From contig CM119267.1 in NCBI GenBank assembly GCA_051294375.1, forward strand, positions 6,534,367-6,598,366: a stretch of 64,000 nt of DNA. The letters run 5' to 3'. Below the pieces are notes generated by a model, which searched no databases, was not told the DNA's origin, and was given only the letters and a program-made list of their open reading frames with translations. The stretch's first letter is position 1. Every line of letters begins with the position of its first letter. The stretch is from Paraspadella gotoi (taxonomy: Eukaryota > Chaetognatha). Of this stretch, positions 16,257 through 27,505 are shown piece after piece. Both the position numbers and the translations under genes were made by a program.

Positions 16257-18000
16257 GTTTTCATTATTCAGAGTCAATTATAGCTGACAAGAAAATAAAT
16301 CCCTTGGCTTACAATTAGGAACAAAATAAAAATAACCAAGATACAATAAAAAGGTTCGGTTGTTTGTGCGAAGGGACGGGTATTTCTGAAACTTGTTTTG
16401 TACGTAAATATGTTTCATCCGCAGTACGTATTTTTTAACAAAGTGCACTAAACCTAAAGAGGGTAACAGCAAATTGAACAAATAAAGCAACCAGAAACTG
16501 AAAAATTCAAAATAAAAATTCTTTTATTGCTTTACATTGATGCTATTTGAAAGAGTAATGGAAGGAATGAAACTGGATAAAAAACTTTCCGAGACGATGT
16601 CTGCAGTTCCTTAGTAAGAAAATCACACCGCGAAACCCTCTTAAAATTATGTGAAAATGCAAAAACCAACCCCCTTTGGTATTTTTCGTTTTGGCTAAAT
16701 ATATCACAGTTCTCTGCAGAAGTCCTTTATTGGAGAAAAAGCCATAGTTTATGTAGACAAACATGCAAAATTGCAAATACCGTAGATATAGAGTTGGAAA
16801 ATTTGCAAGATTATAAGGAAAAATTTTATTAGTGAAAAGTAATTCCGAATTTTACTTACTTACTTAAAATTGTAGGTTTTATCATATTTTCCGGATATTA
16901 GAATTTTTTTCCTAGTAACCACAAATTTGCCAACACTTGGATTGTTGGCGCAAGTAAAAGTCAACAGTAACAGAACTGAAGTGTTTGTGCGGTTTTATAA
17001 CGCGGCGGCAAATAACTCAATCATTCAACATCCGCTGAAAATCGAAACATAGTAGCTCATTGAAGGAGAAGAGCGCCTTTTCATCTTATCTAAATATATA
17101 CAGATCCTAAAGTAGTAACGTATCAAACACACTTTCTTGAAACCTATTAAAAACTTTACAAAAAATATTTTAGATTCTGTAGAAAGAAAAATAAAATCCG
17201 GAAATAAATAAGTAATAATTAACTGAAACAAAAGGTGACGCTAATCATCCTCTCGCAAAAACTTCGGATGCTTCTAAACAGTTTGTTCCATGTCCAAAAC
17301 GAAAAATTCCATATTTGACGAAAAGGGATGTTTATCTTCAATACTATGTAAGGCAGGCACAATAAAAGAAAACCCTATATTGCGTGAAAGGACGTAAAAC
17401 TGGAAATTTACGATACGACGGCCACAATTTTTTTTTGAAGAATATGAGTATAATCTACACGAACGGATTGAACACAGCATGAATTTTTTTAAGTACTTAA
17501 TCAGATCTTATTTTGTTTATTAAACAATGCTCCAGTTTTTTCCGCCCTTCGGTCGAAACATTTTTTTTTAGATAAAATAAACCGAAACGTCCGCTTCTAA
17601 AAAAACAAACCCAGCAGTAATATATATGTAGCAAAACAATGGGTATGTAAAACTGGGAAGGTAAAAAAAATCCACACGAATGAGAAAGAATGAAAAAAAA
17701 AAACCGTGCTACTTATCCGTCAGAGGATACGCAATTACAGGGGGAAACATTTTCCCTGCGCTCTTCTGTTCTAGTGTAGTCGGGTATGAGTTTTAAGATC
17801 CAAAACAAACTCTTTCATCCCTTTAGCAATTTTCCCGCGTTGAGAGATCCTGACTACCTCAGGTATGGACACTCAACGAACGAAATAGGGAATGCAGATT
17901 TTTCCCCGTCCGCACAAAGTGAGTTTCAGACGAGAGACTAGCACTGGCGTTCCGAGGCGGGTGAACGTTTTAACCGAGAAGTGAGGGAGCGTTCCTCCAT
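16257..18000. other. Interval between CCAR1-like gene 2 and SAMD4
   Basis: No coding region found. It should hold the 5' UTR of CCAR1-like gene 2 (an acceptor-like TTTTCTTGTCAG sits about 35 nt upstream of its ATG) and the 3' UTR of SAMD4. AT-rich with several A/T runs. Confidence 0.5.
17517..17522 (-). terminator. Candidate SAMD4 poly(A) signal
   Basis: AATAAA on the minus strand (TTTATT on the plus), about 480 nt downstream of the SAMD4 stop codon. Position and orientation fit, but no transcript evidence is available. Confidence 0.35.
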
Positions 18001-21000
18001 TCAAACGGGTCCGGTGCGGTCGCCAGCGTCGGCGCCGGAGAGGGCGTGCTCGGTCATGCTCAAAGCTAAAGATTCCAGTCGAGTGTTAATGTCGCTGATC
18101 GCTTCCCCGGCGTGACCAGTCTCCGAAGGGCGAGGGACCGTTCCTGAATTTAAATAACTTAAAAATATGATTAAATAATGCAGTTGGTGGCGGTACGAAT
18201 AAAAAGACGAATGGACGTCATCAGCCTTGTCTCATGGCTCAGCGGGCGAGAGCACATCGTCTCAACAGTGCGTCCATTATGGAAGTGGTTAAAACGGACG
18301 GGTCCGCAGCCCCTCCGTCAGTTGGCGAGATAGAAACGCCACCGTTGCCGTAAGTTTTACTTTTACTTTAAACGTCTATAATGGAATAAACGCTGAAATG
18401 CATGTAATAATAAATGTATATTGTATAATGTATATTATATAATTGTATATCTCTCACTCTCTTTGGGTTGATTCGCTTCTCCAGGCGCCGACTGCGTTCT
18501 AGTCACGGCCGAGTGCGCGCTTTTGTCAAACGCGTTTTGACGCTGCATGAAGTTCCCGTTCGTGGAATTATTGCGACCCAGATGAGGAGGAGGCGGCTTG
18601 CAAAGCCCAACTTACAAATCAAATAGCACTTATTAACACAAAAATCTATGGAAGTGTCAAATGTTAAAAACATGTTACAAACTTACCGGGAGTAATCCAA
18701 GGTCCATCACCAGAGCTTAAATCACCATCGGGGGTCGAACATGTCGGGGAGGTCGATGAATCGTGACCTGGAAAAATTAGATTTAAAAATTCGAAGAGAA
18801 AAAGTTTTGTTAATTTTGTTTATTGCCACACAATATTTTAAATTGGGGAAAAAACGTACTGGTTTCGACTCTTTTTTGCCAAACATTTGATGGAGAGAGA
18901 GAGAGAGAAGTGAGAAAAAAAACAATGAGGACAGTTGAAGGAGAGTGAAGGGAAATAAAATTAGATTAGTTAAAGTAGGGTTGTCGTGACGTAATATCAC
19001 TACCCGTTGGATACAACGCTTCATCTCCGAACTCAATGGTCCTGGGTTCTAGCCCTGGTCAAAAAGACCTTGCAAAAGATTGACTGGCCGGATAAACCCC
19101 CTGTAGCAAGGCTACCGCCGGATCCGAAATTTCGGAAAGCAAGGCAACTGACGGAATAACCTCCCAGACCCACTGGCCCAGTGGGCACACTGAGTGTAGG
19201 GGCTATCCACACCGTCAGAGAGGCACGGCGACCCTCTCTCTTCTTGGCCAGTGACCAATGGTCACTTCATGGTGAGGATAATATTAGGAAAGCATTACAT
19301 TTGGTTAATGTACAACAATAAGTCGAAACAAGACATTAACAATAAGTTTATGTCCAACATGTACACTTTTCCAAAACAAATCGTTGTTTGTTAACAGATA
19401 CAATATCAAAAAAGAACCAAATCAAAGCAATCGTCAAGCACCAGTTCACATACACGTGCGATCTCTTCGTCAATCCTAGGTTTTTAATAATTATAAACAA
19501 AATAAAATTTTAAATTGTAAGCCAACCCAGGTCGCCCCTATTTACCAAACGACAACTTTCCAACGGAAATCAAAGAATTCTTCAGCGAGAAAGGATTCTG
19601 AGAGGATACGTTTTGAAGAGGAGGCGCCGAAGGTGGAGGCGCACCCAAAGACCGCGAGACCGGCATGGATTGGTTCTCGACCGGGGTCATCAGCAGAGGG
19701 TGGGAGGATCCGCGATTCATCAGCGCCGCCGCTGCCGCCGCCGCCGCGTAATTCGTTTGTGGAAGACCTGAATAAAAATAGTGAAAGAACGGAGAGTTAA
19801 ATGGTACAAACTTGGCCAGCATATAAAATTATGTATATGGAATAGTACGATCATGAATTACGGAAATATATAATACAATTAAAAGGAAAAATCTCACCGG
19901 CGGCAGCAACGGCTGCGAACGCGGCGGCCGTTTGCGGACTGGAAACAGCGGAGGCGTAGAATGAAGGATGCGGGTGAGAGTTGAGCAGCGAGCGCGATCC
20001 CGAGGTGGGCGTGGAGGCTTGACTACTGGAGGCGAAAGACGGAGCAGCCGTCAAGGGCGACGAAAGGGGCGGCAACGAATCAGTGGAAGACTCCGTCGAT
20101 GGAATCGAGGAGTAGGTGCTGAATAGCGAACGCGGCAAAAAAAAAAAGAAAGTTACTTTAAAAATGTATATTACCTTTAAATCATTATCGTTACATAAAT
20201 TACACCATCGGCACCTAGAATGCCTGAATGCCCAGTTGGGTCGATGGTTTTTGGAGAGATCGCCGCGTCTATGCGAGACTCCCATCGGACGCCAGATCTT
20301 CATGATTTGTTGCTTCCAAGAGTTCAATCGTTTTTTCTGTGGAGATTATCGGCGAAAAAGGGGGGAAGAGTAAGCAAGCCGCAATTCGCGGGTATTCAAG
20401 GCCCCACTCAGTCGTCATTCGCCAACCTGAGTATTATTGAAAGCTTCGTGGTTGAGCGTTTTGTCCAGAAGAGACAAGTAAGTTCCGATGCCCTCCTCGT
20501 CGGGCCTGCCCGGGGAAACGAGAAGCTGCGTGCAGGCCTTTCCCAACACGCGGGTGATTAACGACGGAAGATCCATATCGTCGGGGGAAGAGTGAAGTCC
20601 GCCGTCCGCTATTGTTTATGGGATGAAGCAGAAAAAGCTTCGAATTTATCATAACTGCAAAAAAAAAAAAAAAAAAAAGTAACTTACCGGACGGAGACGT
20701 GGGTGGCGTCACCGCTTCAACGCCGTTGGAACGTCTCTCTTTTCCAGAGTCGCTCGCATCGTTGCTATCATTGACGCCTTTGTTTGTTTCCGGCGATTTG
20801 AGGACGCCGCCATTGTCATCATTACTTGATGTTGTTGCCGTTTCTGAAAAGCGAAAAAAATGGATGCGGAATAAATCGAAACCAAGTCGTATGTAGTAAA
20901 TACATAAATAGTGTAGTGAAATCAAGGAAGGACATTTTTAAACTACTCTTTTTACCAGCTTTTTCGTAGAATTTAATCGGCGAAGCGATGATGAGCTTTA

Positions 21001-24000
21001 AGTCGTTGAAGGCCTGACGCAATGGCTTCCCTTCCACGATGTCCGTCTCGATTTGGCGCAGTTGTCCAGGCCGTTCTCGCAACTTAGAGATGCTCAGACA
21101 AATCTTGTGGCGCGCGCCTTTAGAACAGATTTCTTAATTTAATTTGAGTGGCTTGTCGCGGTCGATGAGCAAATAAACAAACGGTTACCTTTGGTAACGC
21201 CTTGATTTTCCAGTTGCTCTTCGTTGAGGTTGAGCATCTGCTCGTAATCGAGTTGAGAAAAGAGATGTGCGTATCTGAGAAACGCAAAACGAGTAAATGA
21301 AAATAAACATTTTTTTCGGGTCATTAAAAAAAACCATTGGAGGTATTTACTTATGCAATCTCAAACTCTTCAACCAGGAGGGAACGTCCCTCATTCCGCT
21401 CATGTGGTCCGAAAATGAGTTTCGGCCACCGGCCGTGTTCCGTCCCAAGCTTTCGAAGTCTCCGCCGTCGGAGGACGCCACGCTGCTCTGAGGCGAGAGC
21501 GGGGCGTGGCGTGGCGCGACGAAGCCACCGCCACCGCGTAGCAACGACGATCCGTCAAAGGAATCTGTATGCAAATGTAGGGTACACAATGTAATGCGCG
21601 TCTTCATTTTCCGACGTTTTTTAAAGGATACAGAGTGTCTCGAGCGTACTGTGACTTTACAAATGAACGCTGTGTCAAATTGGTAAGGAAAATTATCAAT
21701 TTGATAGAACCACCAGAAAGATAAGTTTATACAGTTTTTTTGGTATCTATATTATCTATATTATCATGTTTATTTGTATTTTTATAAACAAAATGCAAAT
21801 TTCAAATGAAGGGAAATTTTGTTTTGAGCGTCGATCAAACAATTTTGGTGATATCAAATTTATAAATTAGTCCTGCTTTTGGTGAAAAATATAATTGTGC
21901 ATATTATATTATAGTAGGCTACTGAAGAGACAGCTACAATGTTTATTGTGCCCTTGACCAAGAATTTTGTGAAATTGAAATGCTTGACGATGATGATAAC
22001 GATTTCAGAAGAGAAGATTCAAAAAATTTGTTTTTTTAGACGCTCATTAAGTTTACCTTCAGGAAACTGATAAACGCTACAAATTTAGTATCCTATGATT
22101 CAGCATATGATGTACATAAATACAGAGTACATTCTGCCGCTAAAACTATTTTCCAGCTGACTGCAGCTCATAAGCATTGCTAATATAATTGGCTCTGTCA
22201 AACCAGCTGCATGTCTGTAACAGTCTTTCAATTAAAACCAATCAAATATTCTCAAATCCGAAAGGACAATGGTCAAATTCTGTCAGGAAAGGCCTGTGAC
22301 CATCACTTTACCACAGCTGAAAAAAAATCTTTTAGGTAGTTGGAAAGATTTGAATATTTTAAAATTTTTTCGTCATTGCCTTTAAGTGCTGATAAAATGT
22401 TATATAATTGTTTGACTTTAAAAATAAAATCAGCGGCCATTGGTTCCGGAGGCAAGTCATTCGCCTCCCAACCCAAAGGTCCAGGGTTCTAGCCCGGTGG
22501 TCGCTTAGCACGGGGCGCTTAACCCGCCTGTAACACGGTGTTACAGCCTGATCCAAAGCTCAGGGACTGCTTATATTGAACGGTTCTGTCACTTATATAA
22601 CAACAATAATTACTGTCTCTTCAACATCATATAAAACTAAGAACTTCTGGATCCAACGAGTACAGTAAATGCATTTTTTATAACTGTACTGACTCACTGT
22701 ATTCATTTGCAAAGTGACAGTATACTTGAGATACTCTGTAGATATTTAAAATTATTTTCATGTTTCTCAGACGTTTTTTTCATAAACTAAATTTGCTTAC
22801 AGGCAGACAGTAATTTGATTACTGTTTTTTGTTGAGCGAATTAGTGATTAATAATAAATTCATTTAGCTTTTAGGGTAGTAAATAAGCCTATTTAACAAT
22901 ATAAAACGTCCATCACTACTGCAAATATTTATAGTAGAACTAGTTTTAAATAGTGAAATAAATTTATATTTTTAATAATTTTTTTCTATTCTTGTATTAA
23001 TATTAAGTAAAATTAATTTATCGTTTTAATTATTACACCTGTTTCGGTGGGAAAGGAATTGGACCGCGTGCAGCGGGACAGGGCGGCGTTGTTGCCGTTG
23101 GTAGCGGCGGTGGACGACGGCGGAGCGGCAAGGCGCTGCGCCAGGTTAGTCATAGTCGCCGTCGACGGCAGTTCATCTTGAATTGACGATTGAGAACTGA
23201 AAGGAGGCCATTCGTCCTGGAGGATTTTTGATGAATGTAATGTGATAAATGCAATGTATTTAGGTCCAAACAGAATTTTACAATGGAAATATCCCCGACG
23301 AAATCGTACCTAGATAGGGAATCGGGAGTCGGGACAGCTTACTTGAAACTGTGGGCTCGTCGGCGTGGATGAGGGCGGCGTGAGCGAGTTGCTTCTTTGC
23401 CTTTGCCGCCGGCCGATGGGCGGGAAGTCGTCCGCGTCGAAGCGGTCGCTCGTCTCGTCGCTCTGCAGTGACTGAGAAAAGAAAGATCGGCGCGATCCTC
23501 CGAGCGGCGTTGCCGACGAGCAATAACCGGCGTCGTGGCCGGCCACGGCCGACGCCGGTGGGATCTGGGCGCCCGGCTCGGCGAAGGTGAAGTGCCGATG
23601 GCTCGACCCGCTGTGAGAGAAGGAGTCGGCCGACAACGGACCTTTCAGGGGTAAAGCGTTAGATTACACACCAAAGATGAACTATAAACAATCTATGGTG
23701 GACTAAAATCCACCAACCGTTTATCAGTGGCCATTGGTGCCGGAGGCAAGTCATTCGCCTCCCAACCCAAAGGTCCGGGGTTCTAACCCGGTGGTCGCCT
23801 AGCAGTTAAGAGGGACGGGGCGCTTAACCCGCCTGTAACATGGTGTTACAGCCTGATCCGAAGCTCAGGGACTGCTTATATTGAACGGTTCTGTCACTAA
23901 CACAACAATAATTACTGTCTCTTCAAATCTAAAATAAAAAATATAATATTAAATAACAGTTGAAAAAATAAACTAACATTATTCAATTTATATTCAAAAT

Positions 24001-26351
24001 AAAGGATAAATAAAATTAATTTCCTTAGTATGTATCCATATCAGAAGATAAGATTCTTCCTAGTAGACTTACCCCCGAGGAAAACTAACAATCAGGAAAG
24101 AAAGAATAGAAAAGAAAGAAAGAAGCAGAGGCAGCCAGAAAAATAGAAAGAAATCAAAAGGCATCAGCAGAAGCAGCAGGAAAAAAGAGAGAAAAAGAAA
24201 GAAAGCCCCTGCAAAGCCCAAATCGTTTTCGAATCAGCAGAAGCAGCTGCAGATTCTTTTTTTTTCCTGATGAATCACGACTGGGGAAAAGAGAGAGAGA
24301 GAGAGAGCTACATATAATTAAAAGAGAAAAGAGAGAGAGAAAGAGACATAAAAATAAAAGTATTTAATAACTGTCCTCACCCAAGGACCTCGATGATGAG
24401 AAGCTGTATATAAATTTTCAGCTTCATACACCTAAATTTAATCATCAAAAAGGCTATCTATAAATTAGAACGACGACGACGACACTTATGCGCAAAAGTG
24501 TTACGAGATCGTCGCAAACGCAAAGCGATTGCGACGATAAAAAAAATATCGTTACCCCCAAGCCCGCTGGAGTCGTGGTCGAATGAGGATCGCTCAGAAG
24601 CCGACCAGGGAGTTCCTCCGCACGACTCTAATGGATGCAGACCAGCAACATCCGGGAGCGGGGCGTCCAACTCGCTCGTCGACTGACTGTTCAAGCCCGC
24701 CGAAGACTCGGAGGGGCAGTCCATCGAGAAACCGTGCAGCGGAGACTGAGACACTTGATTTTGAGATGGATTTAATTGGACCTTCTCTTCGATGTGGCGC
24801 AACCTCGAGAAACACAGATTCAAGTGAGAAAATCATTCTAGTGTTACTAAGTTAGTCACTTCACTAGTGAACTTACAAACTATATAAGTAAAATTAATGT
24901 CTAGATTTTGGATCGCGACTATTACCAAAGGGCTAACGAAGATCGTTCTTCGGGTGACATGGCGGGATGTATTAAAGAATAGGACAAAAGTTGCCGGCAG
25001 GCTTCCAAGGAAACCAAATGGCTCGCCAGCGCCGTTGTCGACGCCAAGGAATACGTCGTCAACGCCTGTTGATTATTGGAGATCGAAATTAGAAATAGGT
25101 TGAGGGGGAATGCCTGGTGACCATTTTACATGACGTCAACCTTGAAAATTCCTTTACAGCCTAAATTTGTTTTGTAGTTGCTAATGTTAATGGGTATTAG
25201 TCACTAATCTGTGGTGAGCTTGTATACGTACTGCAGACTAAATTTTTATAATTTGTTTCTTTTTATTAAGTGGACGAAATAAGCCAAACCTGAGGGAGAA
25301 CTTGCGGGAGTAAATTCAAATAAATAGCTTTGGCATCTTGATTTCCGGGTTTAAGTAAAGGTAACAATTGAAGAAGTTCTTCTAAAATGTCAAGCGTGCT
25401 GCAAAAACCGCAACCTACGTAGGAGACGCTGGATAAGATTCGCTTTAAGCAAAACGCTGAGCATAATTCGGATTTACCTTGACCATTATTGCAACAATTG
25501 CAAGATTGAGTAGTCATGGAAGTGCATTGATTGATTATGTGACATGGACAACCGGTCGAAAATTCGTTAGAAGTTGTAGCCGAGCATGTAATAGATAGCC
25601 GATCGTTTAAACTTGATAGATAGGCTGAGAGAAAACAGTGGGTTTAAAAATACAATTATTCTTGGTTAAGTTAAGCAGTTAAAAGAGTCCACTGACAATA
25701 ATATTTTCTAAGAGCTGGATTCTTGACTAAGGTAATTAAATCCTCTTTCACGGGAAGAAAGGTAAAGAAACATGCAAATTTTAGTAACAGTCAGCATAAG
25801 AGGATACATAAATAATTTTTCCTTTTCGAATAAAATTCAAAACGCCCACTTAATCAAGTCCCAACCTGTGTTGTTAGCTTGTTGCTCCAAAAATGACAGA
25901 TCCATCTCTCCTTGTGGTAATAAAGGCCCTTGTTGAAGGACATGATAAAGGAATTTTGCTTGAATAGGTGGTAATCGTTTCAGTAGCGAGTACAGCGCAA
26001 CAGTTTGCTCGCATGGATTCCAGGACAAAAACCAATTCCCTGAAACAATTTAAAAATAAATCAAAATACACACGGTACAATTAGGTACATTCTCGACATA
26101 AATGTCTACCAGCCCTAACCTAAGGCGTTGACCTGGTCCCGGAAAACGATGGTGGACCCCGAAGACATCGATTTGCTCTGTCCGTCGTATCGAAGTTGAT
26201 TTCCTCCCAATTCCGAAACGCAAAATCCCGACTGCGACGAGTCGTTGGTTGGAAAATGATCGGAGACGACGCCTCCGTGCGTCGCGTCCACGGAGGGTAA
26301 GTGTTTCGGACTCAAAAAGGGTGATTCCGCGGACTTGATCTGAGTATTCAT
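18001..26351 (-). CDS. SAMD4: Smaug/SAMD4 mRNA-binding translational repressor
   Basis: Cytoplasmic post-transcriptional repressor that, in the Smaug family, binds stem-loops in mRNAs through its SAM domain. Exons: 26351-26120, 26039-25866, 25624-25290, 25065-24926, 24803-24556, 23641-23343, 23216-23039, 21564-21351, 21274-21189, 21117-20956, 20843-20688, 20608-20427, 20336-20215, 20118-19898, 19767-19546, 18767-18687, 18610-18458, 18143-18001. They total 3348 nt (1115 aa) in phase. The N-terminal Smaug similarity region has [20 protein letters not shown] and [20 protein letters not shown], split by a Cys-rich insertion (about 145-210). The SAM domain (about 590-655) reads [20 protein letters not shown] and [20 protein letters not shown], keeping the basic RNA-contact end. 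A PHAT-like helical region follows (about 745-840), then Ser/Ala-rich sequence and a conserved tail ([19 protein letters not shown]). Reading through the donor after exon 15 gives an early Gly-Lys-stop, a possible shorter isoform. SINEs and other repeats sit in its introns. Confidence 0.94.
18234..18626 (+). other. Possible spliced antisense ORF inside SAMD4
   Basis: On the plus strand ATG 18234 opens a frame ([19 protein letters not shown]) to a strong donor at 18349/18350 (GCC/GTAAGT). A good acceptor (GATTCGCTTCTCCAG) at 18484 continues it in frame to a stop at 18626, giving 85 aa. The second part is antisense to SAMD4 exon 17. It is Arg-rich with no recognised domain. The first part is a GC-rich island within an AT-rich SAMD4 intron. 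It may be chance, a minus-strand alternative exon, or a regulatory island. Confidence 0.2.
18979..19290 (+). mobile_element. tRNA-derived SINE, family B
   Basis: A GC-rich block inside a SAMD4 intron with a tRNA-like head. A B-box-like GGGTTCTAGCCC lies within a T-arm-like hairpin (near 19041-19060), followed by a non-tRNA body. It has no protein-coding capacity. It differs in body and tail from family A, so it is a separate family. Boundaries are approximate. Confidence 0.6.
22431..22622 (+). mobile_element. tRNA-derived SINE, family A, copy 1 (5'-truncated)
   Basis: Shares over 180 nt with copies at 23692, 30927, 36311 and 51637. It has a tRNA-like head with T-arm and B box (GGGTTCTAGCCC), then a body ending TATATTGAACGGTTCTGTCA and a tail AATAATTACTGTCTCTTC. 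It lacks the hairpin leader found in copies 2-5 and a short internal stretch. It lies in a SAMD4 intron, sense to the plus strand. Confidence 0.85.
23692..23925 (+). mobile_element. tRNA-derived SINE, family A, copy 2
   Basis: Near-complete copy in a SAMD4 intron. It starts with a hairpin leader (TGGTGGACTAAAATCCACCA), then a tRNA-like module whose T stem-loop reads CCGGGGTTCTAACCCGG, and ends with the CTGTCTCTTC tail. The close match to the other copies implies recent activity. Confidence 0.88.
24095..24545. repeat. GA-rich composite repeat, SAMD4 intron copy
   Basis: Matches 3690-4110 in the U2AF2 intron over several hundred bases, including AGGCAGCCAGAAAAA, AAGCCCCTGCA, TCCTGATGAATCA, ACTGTCCTCACCCAAGGACC and the TATAAATTTTCAGCTTCATA block, ending with a GCGATTGCGACGATAAA motif. 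It abuts SAMD4 exon 5. Two intronic copies of one element point to dispersal by transposition, but no terminal repeats were found. Confidence 0.75.
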
Positions 26352-27505
26352 GGCGATTACAATTTGGAGGAAGAGAGGCCCGAGCACGAATTATCCAGAG
26401 CGCCGCTCATCCGAAGGAAGTTCCGAGGAGTAAGGTTCGACGGCTTAAATTTTGATTAGGCATTTTTTAACAATTTTGGGTTTATTGCCTCGGGCGAAGC
26501 TTGAACCGTAGGTCCTTAATTTTTTTACTCGGATCAGTTTTGATTTTCTTTAGCAATTTTTTTGGACCCGAGGGTTCTTTTGATTTTCATCATTAACCAA
26601 GTACGTTTGAAATTCGGCAGATTAAAGAAGTCATTTTACAAAAAAAAAAAGCTTTAAAAAACAAACAAAAAAGTGTTCGGGTGTATAATTGAAAAAAATT
26701 GGGTACGAGATAGAATATTTCGCAAGATAAAAATATCAAAAGAAAAACACATTCGCTAAAAAGGTAACAAGTAAACGTAGAAATATATTTTATATTGGTT
26801 GTACCAATTTCATATAAACTAAAAATCATAAAAACCCTCATACAGAGCAGGGAAAGCCTTGCCTAAACATTCGAAGGAGCTAACATATTATTACTATAGA
26901 AGCCAGAATATTAAATATGATGAACACCTCCACCATTTTCCCCTCTTTTAAAATGTTAACTTTAACAGTTAACCGAATTTAGAGAGAAGTTTTTATGATT
27001 AATTTGCTTAATGTACGCTCCCTCTTTCGAAGATAATCACAAAACGAATTATAATTGTGTAGTGTACGTACGAACATTATGGGTTGTTGGGAAGCTTTTA
27101 TTATGCATAACATTTCTCCAGATTAGTAGAGAAAACTCGAGATTTATATTATAGTCAAGTCATCATATCATATAATTTCAATTTACATAATTCCTATACT
27201 GCCCATTTTCTTGGTTTTAATTTCTTATAACATTCATATTCTCCATTAAAAAGTGTAATCTATTCAATTTCATAAAAATTTTAAATCTTAAGAACCAAGT
27301 GTACTGGTCCGAAAAAAAAGCGACGAAACTAGCACAATAGTTTCAAAATTTAAAATTAATGACACGGTTAAAATTATATTTTCCGCCGTTTTATCATAGA
27401 GGAATTGTAATATGTAATGCTGGAAGACATAAGATAACCTTCTATTCCTTTGAAATAATAATATATTAAAAAAAATCTCTAAAAGATTATTCTCTCGTGT
27501 AGTAA
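26352..27505. other. Interval between SAMD4 and the 7TM gene
   Basis: No coding region. It should carry the SAMD4 promoter and 5' UTR, and the 3' UTR of the 7TM gene. A short piece of the 37165-type repeat is at about 26785-26830. The rest is AT-rich and unremarkable. Confidence 0.5.
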
